Source: an uncultured Brachyspira sp. (lineage in GTDB: Bacteria; Spirochaetota; Brachyspiria; Brachyspirales; Brachyspiraceae). Taken from it: a stretch of DNA of 64,000 nt. The translations under genes and the position numbers were made by a program. The notes under the pieces were generated by a model. The model did no database searches and was not told where the DNA came from. It saw only the letters and a program-made list of their open reading frames with translations. Each line of letters begins with the position of its first letter. Position 1 is the first letter of the stretch. The stretch spans positions 10,183 to 74,182 of the forward strand of contig NZ_CASEGO010000003.1 in assembly GCF_949287625.1 (NCBI RefSeq), written 5' to 3'. Positions 8,463-17,576 of the stretch are shown piece by piece.

Positions 8463-10583
8463 TTAAATATCTTTAACTGAAGCTTTTATTTTATATTTAA
8501 TTTTCTCTCCCGCTTTTAATGAGATTTTTTTGCAGCATACTATTGTAGAGTTTTGATAATTCATTTCAAGTTTATCAACAGCATCAGATATAGTATAGTT
8601 AGGCATATATAAGAATGCGGTTTCTTCATTACTTTCTATCATTACATTTATTTTTATGTATCCTTCATCAGCCATAGCAAAAGAACTGCCTATATACTCA
8701 CCAATATCAGAAAGATTATTTGATATTCTTTTTTCACCGCCTATATAATATCTGTCTTTTTCTTGTCCTGCAAGAAGTGTTATATTATTTTCTAATGCAT
8801 ATATAAACTCTGTATCTTCATTAGATTTATTTTCCATAATAACATCAAGAGAGAAAGTACCGTCATTATTTATTATATATCTTTTTATCAAATGAATATC
8901 TTTACCATTAACTTTTGAAGTTTTTTCAAAAGAAACTGTAGCATAGTCTTTATTAATAAGATTTTCTAGTATATTATAATACTCTTCATAAAATGATGCA
9001 TTCTCTTCATATTTTAGTAATTGGAATTCTTCTGCAGTAGGCATTTTATTTAAGAAGTGATCTACACCGAAAACTTTTTCATTTTTATCAAATACCAAAT
9101 ATTTAGCTGTTTTTTCATCAGCTTTTTTTGCTATTTCATGTATAGATACATGTTCATTACCATTATTATTAGTATCTGCATTCTTCATGGCAGCTATGTG
9201 ATAGGCTTCTTTTCTTCTTTTCAGACAATCTATTAAATTGATAGGATTTTCTTTTTTTATATCCCATTCTATTACAGAACCGCTCAAAGAATGCAAAATG
9301 AAATCGGCACTTTCTGATGAGATCATAACTTCATCTCTTCCGTCCATATCAAAATCCATATTATGACTTAGGAAATGTTTTCTTCCATATACTTTTTCTA
9401 AAGATATAGTAGTTGCCTTTATTAGATTGGCATATGTTTCATGTCTTAAATTATTTAAATATAGTCCTCCGAATGTACCATGCCAATAAGGGCAGTTGCA
9501 TTGTCCTTTTAATAAATAGTTTAAAGCAATTTCTTTTTCTTTATAGTTGGATTCTGTAATTTCGCCTATAAGATTGGAAGTGAATATCATTCTTTTATTC
9601 ATTCTGTTGCTTTCAGAATATTTATAAAAATAATTTCTCCAAAATCCGCCTCTCATAAATCTGCTTATTATTTCATTATTCTCATCTTTTTTAAGCTCTT
9701 CCTGTTTTTTATGGAATTCATACTGAGTTTCAGCAGGAAGTACCCAAGTAAGCATTTCTTCATAAGAACCTGTAGGTATATATATTTTTGAAACAGGTGC
9801 ATGACGCTCCATATATTCACTGTATGTTGTTGTTATGATAGTATCTTTTTCTTTTGTAAGTGCTTCAAAGAATTTTTCAAGCCATTTATCTTCATATACC
9901 CATTTTTGAGTACCAGGCCAATCTCCGTATTTTTCTCCGTCATCGTGCAAAACTACAACTCTGTTTCCCTCTTCTGTGGCTATTGATTTTAAATACTCAA
10001 TAGATTTTTCTACATCTCTGAAAGGTATAAGGTAGCGAAGTTCCTGTGATATAGGAAATATATTTAATTTATAACTTTCATTATCAGTAATAAAATAGCC
10101 GAACATATTTTTTGTGTCTATTCCTGTAGTCAAAAACTGAGAATCATCAAGCATTATGTATTTAATGCCGTTTTTGGCTAAATTTTTAACTAATGTAGGC
10201 TCCCATACTCTTTCAGCAAGCCAAGCTCCTTTCGGAGTTAAATTAAATTTATCTTCTATATATCCATTTAATCTTTTTATCTGTATATCTTTATCTTTAT
10301 CAGGTATTGAAGGCATTATAGGCTCATAGAAACCGCCGCTTTGAAGTTCTATTCTATTATCATCTGCCAATTTTTTTAATGCTTCTATATGTTCTGGGTG
10401 ATGTTTTTCTATCCATTCTAATAGACAGCCTGTATAGTGAAAATTAAATTTTATATCTTTATATTTTGTGAGTATATCTAAAAAAGGTTTATATGCTTTT
10501 TGGTATGTATTTTCAAATACAAAGTCAAAATTACCTACTGGCTGATGATTATGATTGCCTAGTATTAAGTTAATAGTTTTCAT
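8463..10583 (-). CDS. GH57 4-alpha-glucanotransferase
   Basis: Glycoside hydrolase family 57 enzyme expected to transfer or disproportionate alpha-1,4-glucans in glycogen/maltodextrin turnover. 706 aa. The catalytic barrel begins INLILGNHNHQPVGNFD. The nucleophile Glu124 sits in WLAERVWEP and the acid/base Asp214 in VVVLHDDGEKYGDWP. These positions almost coincide with Glu123 and Asp214 of the Thermococcus litoralis enzyme. The C-terminal part fits the DUF1925/DUF1926 beta domains. No signal peptide, so cytoplasmic. Alternative: alpha-amylase of the same family. Confidence 0.87.
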   Translation of the reverse strand: MKTINLILGNHNHQPVGNFDFVFENTYQKAYKPFLDILTKYKDIKFNFHYTGCLLEWIEKHHPEHIEALKKLADDNRIELQSGGFYEPIMPSIPDKDKDIQIKRLNGYIEDKFNLTPKGAWLAERVWEPTLVKNLAKNGIKYIMLDDSQFLTTGIDTKNMFGYFITDNESYKLNIFPISQELRYLIPFRDVEKSIEYLKSIATEEGNRVVVLHDDGEKYGDWPGTQKWVYEDKWLEKFFEALTKEKDTIITTTYSEYMERHAPVSKIYIPTGSYEEMLTWVLPAETQYEFHKKQEELKKDENNEIISRFMRGGFWRNYFYKYSESNRMNKRMIFTSNLIGEITESNYKEKEIALNYLLKGQCNCPYWHGTFGGLYLNNLRHETYANLIKATTISLEKVYGRKHFLSHNMDFDMDGRDEVMISSESADFILHSLSGSVIEWDIKKENPINLIDCLKRRKEAYHIAAMKNADTNNNGNEHVSIHEIAKKADEKTAKYLVFDKNEKVFGVDHFLNKMPTAEEFQLLKYEENASFYEEYYNILENLINKDYATVSFEKTSKVNGKDIHLIKRYIINNDGTFSLDVIMENKSNEDTEFIYALENNITLLAGQEKDRYYIGGEKRISNNLSDIGEYIGSSFAMADEGYIKINVMIESNEETAFLYMPNYTISDAVDKLEMNYQNSTIVCCKKISLKAGEKIKYKIKASVKDI

Positions 10584-10696
10584 TATTATGCCCTGCCTGA
10601 TTAAAAATTTATTACTTATAATTTCGTAATAATAGAAATTTTAATTAACATAATTCTATACTAAATAAGTCTTTTTGTAAAGGTGCCATTATATTT

Positions 10697-10712
10697 ATAG
10701 TATTACTCTAAA
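10697..10712. repeat. Left copy of the 16-bp target-site duplication of the insertion sequence
   Basis: ATAGTATTACTCTAAA lies immediately left of the element and is repeated exactly at 11774-11789. Confidence 0.85.
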
Positions 10713-11773
10713 TGCACAGGAGCCAGAGATATTGCATTTAATTATTCCTTATCTTTTTGAAGTAAACAAACGGTGTGTCATAATTTAAAGCTGAATGTAT
10801 GCGTTTATAATTCCAATAATTATTATATTTTCTTAATTTTTGATTTGCCTTATCTAAAGTTAATTCTATCGTACAATAATCATAAAATTCTTTTTGATCT
10901 CGGTTATGTGTACTTTCCACAACACCATTGTACCAAGGACTAGCAATTGGGCTATAAACTCTTTTGATGTGTTTATTTTTACAAAAATTATCTAGCGGAT
11001 GCTCTGTTTCAAAAAAATGTTTACGATAGGTGAATTCTGTACCATTATCAGTCTGTATACAATGAACTCTAAAAGGAAAATAGCCTATCATTCTTTTGAT
11101 AAAATCTATTGTACTATCTGGTGTTTTTTCGCTATACAAATACCTAAAAGTTATTCTTGCACGAAGTGTGCCTTGGCAAGCTAAATCAACAGCAGTTAGC
11201 TGATAATAGCGTATCTCACCAAAAAAAGCATACGACGAAGTCCGCAGAGCGTTGTGTTTATTTGAACCTTTTCCCCTGCTTCTTTTATATAAAAAGCATG
11301 CTTTCCTTTATGTTTCTTTCTTATTTTCCTTTTTTTCTTTTGATACAAATTATATTCTTTTAATATAGTTTCAATGGCAGTAGTACCTATTTTTATATTT
11401 TCTTTTTCTAAGAATTTCTTTATTTTTGTTTTACCATATTTATATTTCTTTCGTATTTCAACAATTTTATTAATAATCTTTTTATTTTTTAATTTATGAG
11501 GAATATTTTTAGGTTTCCTGCTCTTATTTTCTATACTATCTGTTTCTTCTAATTTTTTCTTCCAATAGTAATAAGTTCTAATACTAATATTAAATTTTAA
11601 AGCCTGAACTTTTTTATTTTTAACTTTATTGATAATCTCTACTATCTTTTTTTTCTGATTTGTATTATATTGTTTCATAGGTATTCCTTTTTGTTTATTT
11701 GTGCTTATTTAAATTATAAGGAATACTTTCTTTTTTTAAACTAAAAGTGTGCAATATCTATAGCACTTAAACA
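10713..11773 (-). mobile_element. Insertion sequence, IS481-like (1061 bp)
   Basis: Bounded by imperfect inverted repeats of about 32 bp. The left end starts TGCACAGGAGCC and the right end, read inwards, TGTTTAAGTGCTATAG. Both contain AGATATTGCA at the same offset. Exact 16-bp direct repeats flank it (10697-10712 and 11774-11789). A TG-start terminus and a long, variable target duplication suit the IS481 group better than IS3, whose duplications are 3-5 bp. It carries one transposase reading frame on the minus strand, now broken. The intact ends and duplication suggest it was a simple insertion in the 10584-11895 gap. Confidence 0.85.
10738..11678 (-). pseudogene. Broken transposase of the IS481-like element
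   Basis: The N-terminal part (11678 down to 11196) has a helix-turn-helix region (FNISIRTYYYWKKKL) and the start of a DDE integrase core. The C-terminal part (about 11225 down to 10738) continues in the -1 frame with RYYQLTAVDLACQG, QTDNGTEF (second Asp) and YNGVVESTHNRDQKEF (Glu). The join falls at a seven-A tract (11221-11227, T7 on the coding strand). The first catalytic Asp is replaced by Asn (VQINTT where VQID is expected). With both frame and catalytic residue lost, the copy should be inactive. A programmed -1 slip at the T tract is conceivable but would not restore the Asp. Confidence 0.85.
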
Positions 11774-11789
11774 ATAGTATTACTCTAAA
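11774..11789. repeat. Right copy of the 16-bp target-site duplication
   Basis: ATAGTATTACTCTAAA, identical to 10697-10712, directly abuts the right end of the insertion sequence. Confidence 0.85.
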
Positions 11790-11828
11790 CAGTATTGACT
11801 TTATTTTTTTATGCTTTAAAATATACGA

Positions 11829-11871
11829 TTATCAAAAATGAGCTATTTTTAAAAAATAATGTTTTTGATAA
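11829..11871 (+). promoter_or_regulatory. Inverted repeat upstream of glmS
   Basis: TTATCAAAAA (11829-11838) pairs with TTTTTGATAA (11862-11871), about 25 bp before the glmS ATG. It may be an operator or an mRNA hairpin in the leader. It does not show the conserved core of a glmS ribozyme. Confidence 0.4.
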
Positions 11872-11895
11872 AATTTATTATTTAGGGAATTTTTT

Positions 11896-13719
11896 ATGTG
11901 CGGAATAGTTGGATATGTAGGACATAATGATAACGCTATTGATATATTAATGGAAGGGCTTTCATCTTTGGAGTATAGGGGATATGATTCTGCTGGCATA
12001 TCTATAGTTGATTCAAAAAATGATATTATTACTTTTAAGGCTGAAGGAAAACTTGAGAATTTGAGACATATTGTTCAAGATAATATATCATCAAATATAG
12101 GAATAGGACATACTAGATGGGCAACGCATGGAGCACCTTCTGATATTAATGCCCACCCTCATTTTACAGAAAGGCTTTCTCTTGTTCATAACGGTATTAT
12201 AGAAAATTATAAAGATATTAAAAAAGACTTAATAGCTAAAGGATATAAATTTCTTTCTGAAACTGATACTGAAGCAGCTGCAAATTTAATAGATTCATTA
12301 TATGAAGGAGATCCTTTAACAGCTATAAAAAAAGCAGTTAACATAATAGAAGGGTCTTATGCTTTTGCTATAATATTTAAAGATGATATTAATAAAGTAT
12401 ATGCTGTAAGAAAGTCAGCCCCTTTAATAGCTGCATTGGGCCATAATGAAAACTTTTTAGCTTCCGATATACCAGCAATATTGAAATACACTAATAAATA
12501 TATATTAATAGAAGAAAATAATATTGCCGTTTTAGAGAAAAATAAAATAACTATATATGATAAAAACTTAAAAGAAACTGACTATAAAATACTTGAGGCT
12601 AATTGGACTGTAGAGCAGGCAGAGAAATGCGGATATGATCATTTTATGCTTAAAGAAATTAATGAGCAGCCTAAAGCACTTCTTGATACTATAGAGCCTA
12701 GAATAGTTCAGGGTATTCCAGATTTTGAAAGAGACGGTATTACTGATAAAAATTTTTGGAAGTTTTTTGACAGAGTTTATATAGTAGGCTGCGGTACTTC
12801 TATGCATGCTGCTATGATAGGAAAAAGACTTATAGAAGATAATTGCAGAATACCTGTAGAATGCGAAATAGCTTCTGAGTTCAGATATAAAAATCCAATA
12901 CTCACAGAAAAAACTTTATCAATATTTATATCACAGTCTGGAGAAACTGCTGATACTTTGGCGGCTTTGAATTTGGTTAAAGAAAAAGGATACAAAACTT
13001 TAGCTATAGTAAATGTTAATGGCTCTTCCATTGCTAGGAATGCTGATTATGTTATATACACTTATGCAGGACCTGAAATATCTGTAGCTTCAACAAAGGC
13101 TTATTCTGTACAAATGGCTGTAATGTACTTGATAACTTTTAAGATAATATTAGAGAGAAAAATAAAAGATGATGATTATATAAAACTTCTTATAAAAAAT
13201 TTGCTTAATACTATAGACTCTATAAAAGATGTGCTTAATATGAGCAGTGCTATAAAAGATTTATGTATAGATTATAAAGAAGCTAGCAGTATATTTTTTA
13301 TAGGCAGAGATTTGGATTATTATCAGGTTATGGAAGGGGCTTTAAAAATGAAAGAGATTAGCTATATTCACTGCGAGGCATATGCAGGAGGCGAGCTTAA
13401 ACATGGTGCTATATCTCTTATAACTGATAATACTCCAGTTGTAGCATTAGCTATACAAGAGAAAATATTAAGTAAAATGATAAGCAATACAAAAGAGGTA
13501 ATATCTAGGGGAGCTAATGTGCTTTTATTTGCCAAAGAAGGTATTGATATAGATAAAGATGCCTACAGAAAAATATTATATCTTCCTAAAGTAGAGGATA
13601 TGTTTATGCCTATAGTTTCTATAGCAGCATTACAATTATTAGCCTATCATACTGCTGTTATGAGGGGATGTGATGTAGACAAGCCTAGAAATTTGGCTAA
13701 GAGTGTAACAGTTGAATAG
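11896..13719 (+). CDS. glmS: Glutamine-fructose-6-phosphate aminotransferase (isomerizing)
   Basis: Makes glucosamine-6-phosphate from fructose-6-phosphate and glutamine, committing carbon to cell-wall amino sugars. 607 aa, the normal length. The mature N-terminus starts MCGIVGYVG with the nucleophile Cys2. The class II amidotransferase domain (to about 235) includes GIGHTRWATHG and HNGIIENY. Two SIS domains follow (about 285-420 and 455-590), with SQSGETADTLAAL and the C-terminal KPRNLAKSVTVE that closes the active site. The ribosome binding site is weak (TTTAGGGAA). Separated from the next gene by two repeat elements. Confidence 0.98.
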   Translation: MCGIVGYVGHNDNAIDILMEGLSSLEYRGYDSAGISIVDSKNDIITFKAEGKLENLRHIVQDNISSNIGIGHTRWATHGAPSDINAHPHFTERLSLVHNGIIENYKDIKKDLIAKGYKFLSETDTEAAANLIDSLYEGDPLTAIKKAVNIIEGSYAFAIIFKDDINKVYAVRKSAPLIAALGHNENFLASDIPAILKYTNKYILIEENNIAVLEKNKITIYDKNLKETDYKILEANWTVEQAEKCGYDHFMLKEINEQPKALLDTIEPRIVQGIPDFERDGITDKNFWKFFDRVYIVGCGTSMHAAMIGKRLIEDNCRIPVECEIASEFRYKNPILTEKTLSIFISQSGETADTLAALNLVKEKGYKTLAIVNVNGSSIARNADYVIYTYAGPEISVASTKAYSVQMAVMYLITFKIILERKIKDDDYIKLLIKNLLNTIDSIKDVLNMSSAIKDLCIDYKEASSIFFIGRDLDYYQVMEGALKMKEISYIHCEAYAGGELKHGAISLITDNTPVVALAIQEKILSKMISNTKEVISRGANVLLFAKEGIDIDKDAYRKILYLPKVEDMFMPIVSIAALQLLAYHTAVMRGCDVDKPRNLAKSVTVE

Positions 13720-13740
13720 TGTTTATATGTTTTAATTTAG

Positions 13741-13998
13741 TATATACCTAAACAACTATAGTTTGTCAATTTTTAGTTATTTGTAAATGTAATTATTATT
13801 TATAAATAGTATAAAGTATTATTAGTATTAATAAAATATGTTTTAAATGTATTGTAATGACTATATTTTAGTTAAAAAATGCAGTCCTTTTGCTTCTTTG
13901 GGTCACCAAAAGAAGTTGGGGTGTGGGGGCAAAGCCACCACAAACAATAAATTTAAAAAACTAACTTTTGACAAACTTAAAAATTTTTGGTATATACC
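13741..13998. repeat. MITE-like intergenic repeat element, copy E2
   Basis: About 258 bp, starting TATATACCTAAACAAC and then TTTGTCAA; it ends with TTGACAAAC and GGTATATACC in inverted orientation. The core at 13879-13945 reads ATGCAGTCCTTTTGC, then a hairpin (CTTCTTTGG/CCAAAAGAAG). A second stem follows: TGTGG and GGC pair with GCC and CCACA around an AAA loop. The G-rich core stands out sharply from the AT-rich flanks. It overlaps by a few bases with the next copy, forming a head-to-tail pair. Confidence 0.75.
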
Positions 13999-14262
13999 TA
14001 AACAACTATAGTTTGTTAATTTTTAGTTGTTAATAAATGTAATTATAAGTTATAAATAACATAAAGCATTATTAGTTGTTAATAAAATAAGTTTTAAATG
14101 TAAAATAAATAATTTATTTTTTATAATAATAGGTAATCAACCGTATACCATTATGGTGTTCCTCACTTCGTTCGGTCGCGTTGACATTTGATAAGAATAA
14201 ACAATACCGTGCAGGAAGGTGTAGCTGCTCGCTGTTGACAAACTTAAGAATTTTCAGTATAT
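13989..14262. repeat. MITE-like intergenic repeat element, copy E3
   Basis: About 274 bp. The first roughly 115 bp closely match the left half of E2, again starting TATATACCTAAACAAC. The core differs: a G+C-rich segment with TCACTTCGTTCGGTCGCG at about 14162. The right end is TTGACAAACTTAAG, then TTTTCAGTATAT, an inverted terminal repeat. Together E2 and E3 fill most of the 588-bp gap between glmS and the next gene. No coding frame is supported here. Confidence 0.7.
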
Positions 14263-14307
14263 TAGTTATGATTATTCAATAATCGATTAGTTATAGGATT
14301 ATAATAA

Positions 14308-15651
14308 ATGAAAGAATTTTTTAAAAAAAATTATATAAAATTAATACTTGTATCTATAATTATTTTTTCATTTATTATGAATATTATATTATCTTTTTCT
14401 ATAATTCCAATAAGAAGTACTTACGATGATTTTCAGCATTTTTATGATATGTACAGATGGTATGAAAAAAAATCATTACCTTTAACAAGCACTAGATTTG
14501 AATTATCTGATACTTATAAAGAAGAGTTTATAACTCCAAGAGTACCGGGCGGAGATTATTATATATTTTATATTTTATGTTATAAATTAGGTAATGAGAA
14601 TGTATATACAGCTAAGATTATTAATTATTTTTTCAGTCTTTTTATAATATCATTGTTTTTATTTTGGCTTTATAAAAAATTAGGTTTATTTGTTTGTTCT
14701 TTTATGTCTCCTCTTATTTTACTTAATGGTTATTTAGTAAAAGCTATGACTAATTTTTGGAATCCTAATATATCATTAATTTTTAGTTTTATATTTTTTA
14801 TTCTACTCTATGAATATATAGATAAAAAATCCAGTAAAAAAACAGTAATATCTTCTATATTTATTTTTCCAGTATTAGCTGTTGCGGCACAAGGTCATTT
14901 TGCTTCATTTTTCTCTGTTGTACCTACTATGATATTTTATTTAATTATAACTTATAAAAATACAATTAAATATTTGAAATATTGGATTTTAGGAGTTTTT
15001 TTGTCATTTTTAGAATATTTACCTTACTTAATATCAGAAATTAATAATGGATTTTATAATACTAAATTAATGTTTTTAAAAGGATCAGATACTGGAAGAA
15101 TCATTATTGCAAAAATACAGGCATTATTTTTCTTTCCTACAAATGAAATGTCTTCTCATTATTTAAAAGGTTTTAATAATATTATAGGATTCTGGATTTC
15201 ATCACCATCTTATATATACGGCTTGATATTTTTAATTCTTAATCTTGTGTTTTCTTTTTACTGTTTAATTAATATGTTTTATTTTGTATTTAATCTTAGG
15301 TATAAAGGAAAAACAGATAATGAAAACATATTTTTAGAGATATCAAAATTTTTTATTTTATCAATATTTATAACACTTTTATGTTTTTTTATCTTCAAAT
15401 TTGGAGAGGGTTATTTTCATTATTTTTACGGACTTTTTGCTGTATGTTATGCTCCTATTATATTATTTTTTGTTCAGAAAGAAAATTTTATTATTAATAC
15501 TAAGAAAATATTTTTTGGTTTATCTATTTTTTTGGTATTAAATGCAGCAGCTATGTTTGGAAGTATTGAAAGATATGTAGTAAAATTTGAAAAAGATTTG
15601 TCTGTGATACATAATAAAAATATAGAGCTTTTTTTGAATGAACATAAATAA
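14308..15651 (+). CDS. Polytopic membrane protein, possible GT-C type glycosyltransferase
   Basis: 447 aa with about ten hydrophobic segments from residue 10 onward, so an inner-membrane protein. The first extracytoplasmic loop (about residues 35-85) contains STYDDFQHFYDMYRWYEK and RVPGGDYYIFY. Acidic residues in that loop recall lipid-linked sugar transferases of the GT-C fold (PMT/ArnT-like), but I cannot identify a signature and the call is tentative. A single gene between repeat elements and an independent promoter. Its codon use is extremely AT-rich, as usual for membrane genes here. Confidence 0.5.
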   Translation: MKEFFKKNYIKLILVSIIIFSFIMNIILSFSIIPIRSTYDDFQHFYDMYRWYEKKSLPLTSTRFELSDTYKEEFITPRVPGGDYYIFYILCYKLGNENVYTAKIINYFFSLFIISLFLFWLYKKLGLFVCSFMSPLILLNGYLVKAMTNFWNPNISLIFSFIFFILLYEYIDKKSSKKTVISSIFIFPVLAVAAQGHFASFFSVVPTMIFYLIITYKNTIKYLKYWILGVFLSFLEYLPYLISEINNGFYNTKLMFLKGSDTGRIIIAKIQALFFFPTNEMSSHYLKGFNNIIGFWISSPSYIYGLIFLILNLVFSFYCLINMFYFVFNLRYKGKTDNENIFLEISKFFILSIFITLLCFFIFKFGEGYFHYFYGLFAVCYAPIILFFVQKENFIINTKKIFFGLSIFLVLNAAAMFGSIERYVVKFEKDLSVIHNKNIELFLNEHK

Positions 15652-15675
15652 TTAATTTTTACATATGAATTTTAT

Positions 15676-15704
15676 TTGACTTTATTATAGCTATATTATA
15701 TTAT
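15676..15704 (+). promoter_or_regulatory. Candidate promoter of the 15744 lipoprotein gene
   Basis: TTGACT (15676-15681), a 17-bp spacer and TATTAT (15699-15704), 40 bp before the start codon. The region is very AT-rich, so other -10 choices exist nearby. Confidence 0.5.
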
Positions 15705-15743
15705 ACTAGTAATAGTAATCATGAATTTTAAGGAGATATAATA

Positions 15744-16703
15744 ATGAAAAAGCTATTTATTATATTATTTGCAGGTATATTATTTCTTTCCTGCTCAAAT
15801 AATTCATCTAATTCATCTTCAAATGGTGAAAAAATGTTTAAAATAGGCATACTCCAGTTAGTGGAGCATAATGCTTTGGATCAGGCCAATAAGGGTTTTG
15901 TAGACGGATTAAAAGAAGCAGGTTATGAAGACGGTAAAAATATTACTATAGATTATCAGAATGCTCAGGGTGAACAGGCAAACTGTATTACAATATCGCA
16001 AAAATTTGTTAATGATAAAGCAGATTTAATTCTTGCCATAGCAACACCTGCAGCACAGGCGGCAGCAAATACAACAAAAGATATACCTATACTTGTAACA
16101 GCAGTAACAGACCCAGCAGATTCAAAATTGGTTGATAATAATAATGTACCAGGAGGCAATGTTACTGGAACTTCAGACTTAACACCAGTAAAAGAACAAA
16201 TGGATTTATTGAAAAAATTAGTTCCTTCAGTACAGAGGGTAGCATTTTTATATAATTCAAGCGAACAAAACTCTAAATTCCAAGTAGATATGGCAAAATT
16301 AAAAGCAGATGAAATGGGTATATCATATATAGATGCTACTATAACAAATCCTAATGATATACAGCAGGTAGTTCAAAGTTTGGTAGGAAAAGTAGATGCT
16401 ATTTACGCTCCTACAGATAATATGGTAGCTGCTGGTATGGCTAATGTTATATCTATTACAGAACCTGCTAAAATACCAGTAATATGCGGAGAGGCTGGCA
16501 TGCTTGAAGCCGGCGGACTTGCTACTTATGGTATAGATTATTATGAACTTGGAAAACTTACAGGAAGACAGGCAGTAAGAATATTAAAAGGTGAGGCTTT
16601 ACCTGCTTCTATGCCTATAGAATATATACAAAATCCAGTATTAGAAGTAAATACTAATGCAGCACAAAAACTAGGTGTAACAATACCAGCTGATTTACAG
16701 TAA
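15744..16703 (+). CDS. ABC-type substrate-binding lipoprotein (PF04392 family)
   Basis: 319 aa. Lipoprotein signal peptide with lipobox FLSC (Cys17), a Ser/Asn-rich linker, then a periplasmic-binding fold of the ABC_sub_bind family. It begins KIGILQLVEHNALDQANKGF and continues DLILAIATPAAQAAAN, PVTAVTDP-like VTAVTDPADSKL, and ATYGIDYYELGKLTG. Some members bind tryptophan or tyrosine; nothing here fixes the ligand. No permease or ATPase gene is adjacent, so its partners are encoded elsewhere or it is an orphan. Good AAGGAG ribosome binding site; a terminator follows. Confidence 0.85.
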   Translation: MKKLFIILFAGILFLSCSNNSSNSSSNGEKMFKIGILQLVEHNALDQANKGFVDGLKEAGYEDGKNITIDYQNAQGEQANCITISQKFVNDKADLILAIATPAAQAAANTTKDIPILVTAVTDPADSKLVDNNNVPGGNVTGTSDLTPVKEQMDLLKKLVPSVQRVAFLYNSSEQNSKFQVDMAKLKADEMGISYIDATITNPNDIQQVVQSLVGKVDAIYAPTDNMVAAGMANVISITEPAKIPVICGEAGMLEAGGLATYGIDYYELGKLTGRQAVRILKGEALPASMPIEYIQNPVLEVNTNAAQKLGVTIPADLQ

Positions 16704-16723
16704 GATATTTAATTTTTATATAA

Positions 16724-16757
16724 AAAAGCCTGTATAAATATTATATGGGCTTTTTAT
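16724..16757 (+). terminator. Rho-independent terminator after the ABC binding protein
   Basis: AAAAGCCTGTATA (16724-16736) pairs, with two G-T pairs, to TATATGGGCTTTT (16742-16754), followed by T residues. It ends 12 nt before the truA start. Confidence 0.75.
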
Positions 16758-16768
16758 TTTTGATATTT

Positions 16769-17512
16769 ATGAATAATATAAAGATAACAATACAATATGA
16801 CGGTACAGATTTTTACGGCTGGCAGATACAGCCGAATTTGAGAACAGTACAGGGAGAAATATATAAAGCTGTTCAAAAAATATATGGAGAAAAAATTACA
16901 ATATACGGCTGCGGCAGAACTGATGCTGGTGTTCATGCTTTAGGTCAGGTAGCCAATTTTAGAGTTCCAAAGATGCTTGTACCTATTAACAAAGTTCATA
17001 TAGCTTTGAATTCCTGTTTGGATAGAGATTTGAGGATAATAAAAGCTGAAGAAATGGACGATAATTTTAATGCAAGAGCTTCTGCAACATTCAGAGAGTA
17101 TTTATATATAGTTCATAACAGCAGTACATCTTTTCCGTTTTATGAGCGGTATGCTTGGTTTTACAGAAAAAACATTATAGATGAAAAACTTATTAATGAA
17201 TATGCAAAATATTTAATAGGCGAGCATAACTTTACATCATTTTGTTCTACAGAAGATGAAAATGACAGTAAGTTCAGATATTTAGAAAAAGTGAAAGCTG
17301 TAAGAAAGGGTGATACTATATATTTTATTATTAGAGGCAATGCTTTTTTACACAATATGGTAAGGATTATAGTAGGCACTTTGGTAGAAGGTCAGAAAAA
17401 AAAGATGCCTGTAAATTTCATAGAAGATATATTGAAAAGCGAAAACAGAACAGAAGCCTTTGTAACAGCCCCAGCACATGGACTTTATTTCAGACGAGCC
17501 TTTTTTAAATGA
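16769..17512 (+). CDS. truA: tRNA pseudouridine(38-40) synthase TruA
   Basis: Isomerises uridines at positions 38-40 in the anticodon arm of tRNAs. From this start the protein has 247 aa and the catalytic Asp falls exactly at residue 52 (GCGRTDAGVHALGQ), as in other TruA proteins. An upstream ATG at 16745 lies inside the preceding terminator hairpin, so I reject it. Other motifs: IQYDGTDFYGWQ at the N-terminus and FLHNMVRIIVGTLV near the C-terminus. The tRNA gene pair immediately downstream is on the same strand but has its own promoter. Confidence 0.95.
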   Translation: MNNIKITIQYDGTDFYGWQIQPNLRTVQGEIYKAVQKIYGEKITIYGCGRTDAGVHALGQVANFRVPKMLVPINKVHIALNSCLDRDLRIIKAEEMDDNFNARASATFREYLYIVHNSSTSFPFYERYAWFYRKNIIDEKLINEYAKYLIGEHNFTSFCSTEDENDSKFRYLEKVKAVRKGDTIYFIIRGNAFLHNMVRIIVGTLVEGQKKKMPVNFIEDILKSENRTEAFVTAPAHGLYFRRAFFK

Positions 17513-17531
17513 TTTTTAATTATAAAAAGAC

Positions 17532-17559
17532 TTGAAATAAATTTTATATATGTTATAAT
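17532..17559 (+). promoter_or_regulatory. Promoter of the tRNA-Ser/tRNA-Arg pair
   Basis: TTGAAA (17532-17537), a 16-bp spacer and a perfect TATAAT (17554-17559), 17 bp before the first tRNA. Confidence 0.75.
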
Positions 17560-17576
17560 GTATAGCATATTTGTTT

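Noticed and set aside
11196..11227. Programmed -1 frameshift in the transposase
   Set aside because: A T-rich slippery tract is present, but the shift lies inside the catalytic core rather than between an HTH protein and the core, and the first Asp is lost, so decay is more likely.
11829..11895. glmS ribozyme
   Set aside because: The short leader has only an AT-rich inverted repeat, without room or conserved core for the ribozyme.
16745..16768. Extended N-terminus of TruA
   Set aside because: The upstream ATG lies in the terminator of the preceding gene, and the later start puts the catalytic Asp at residue 52.
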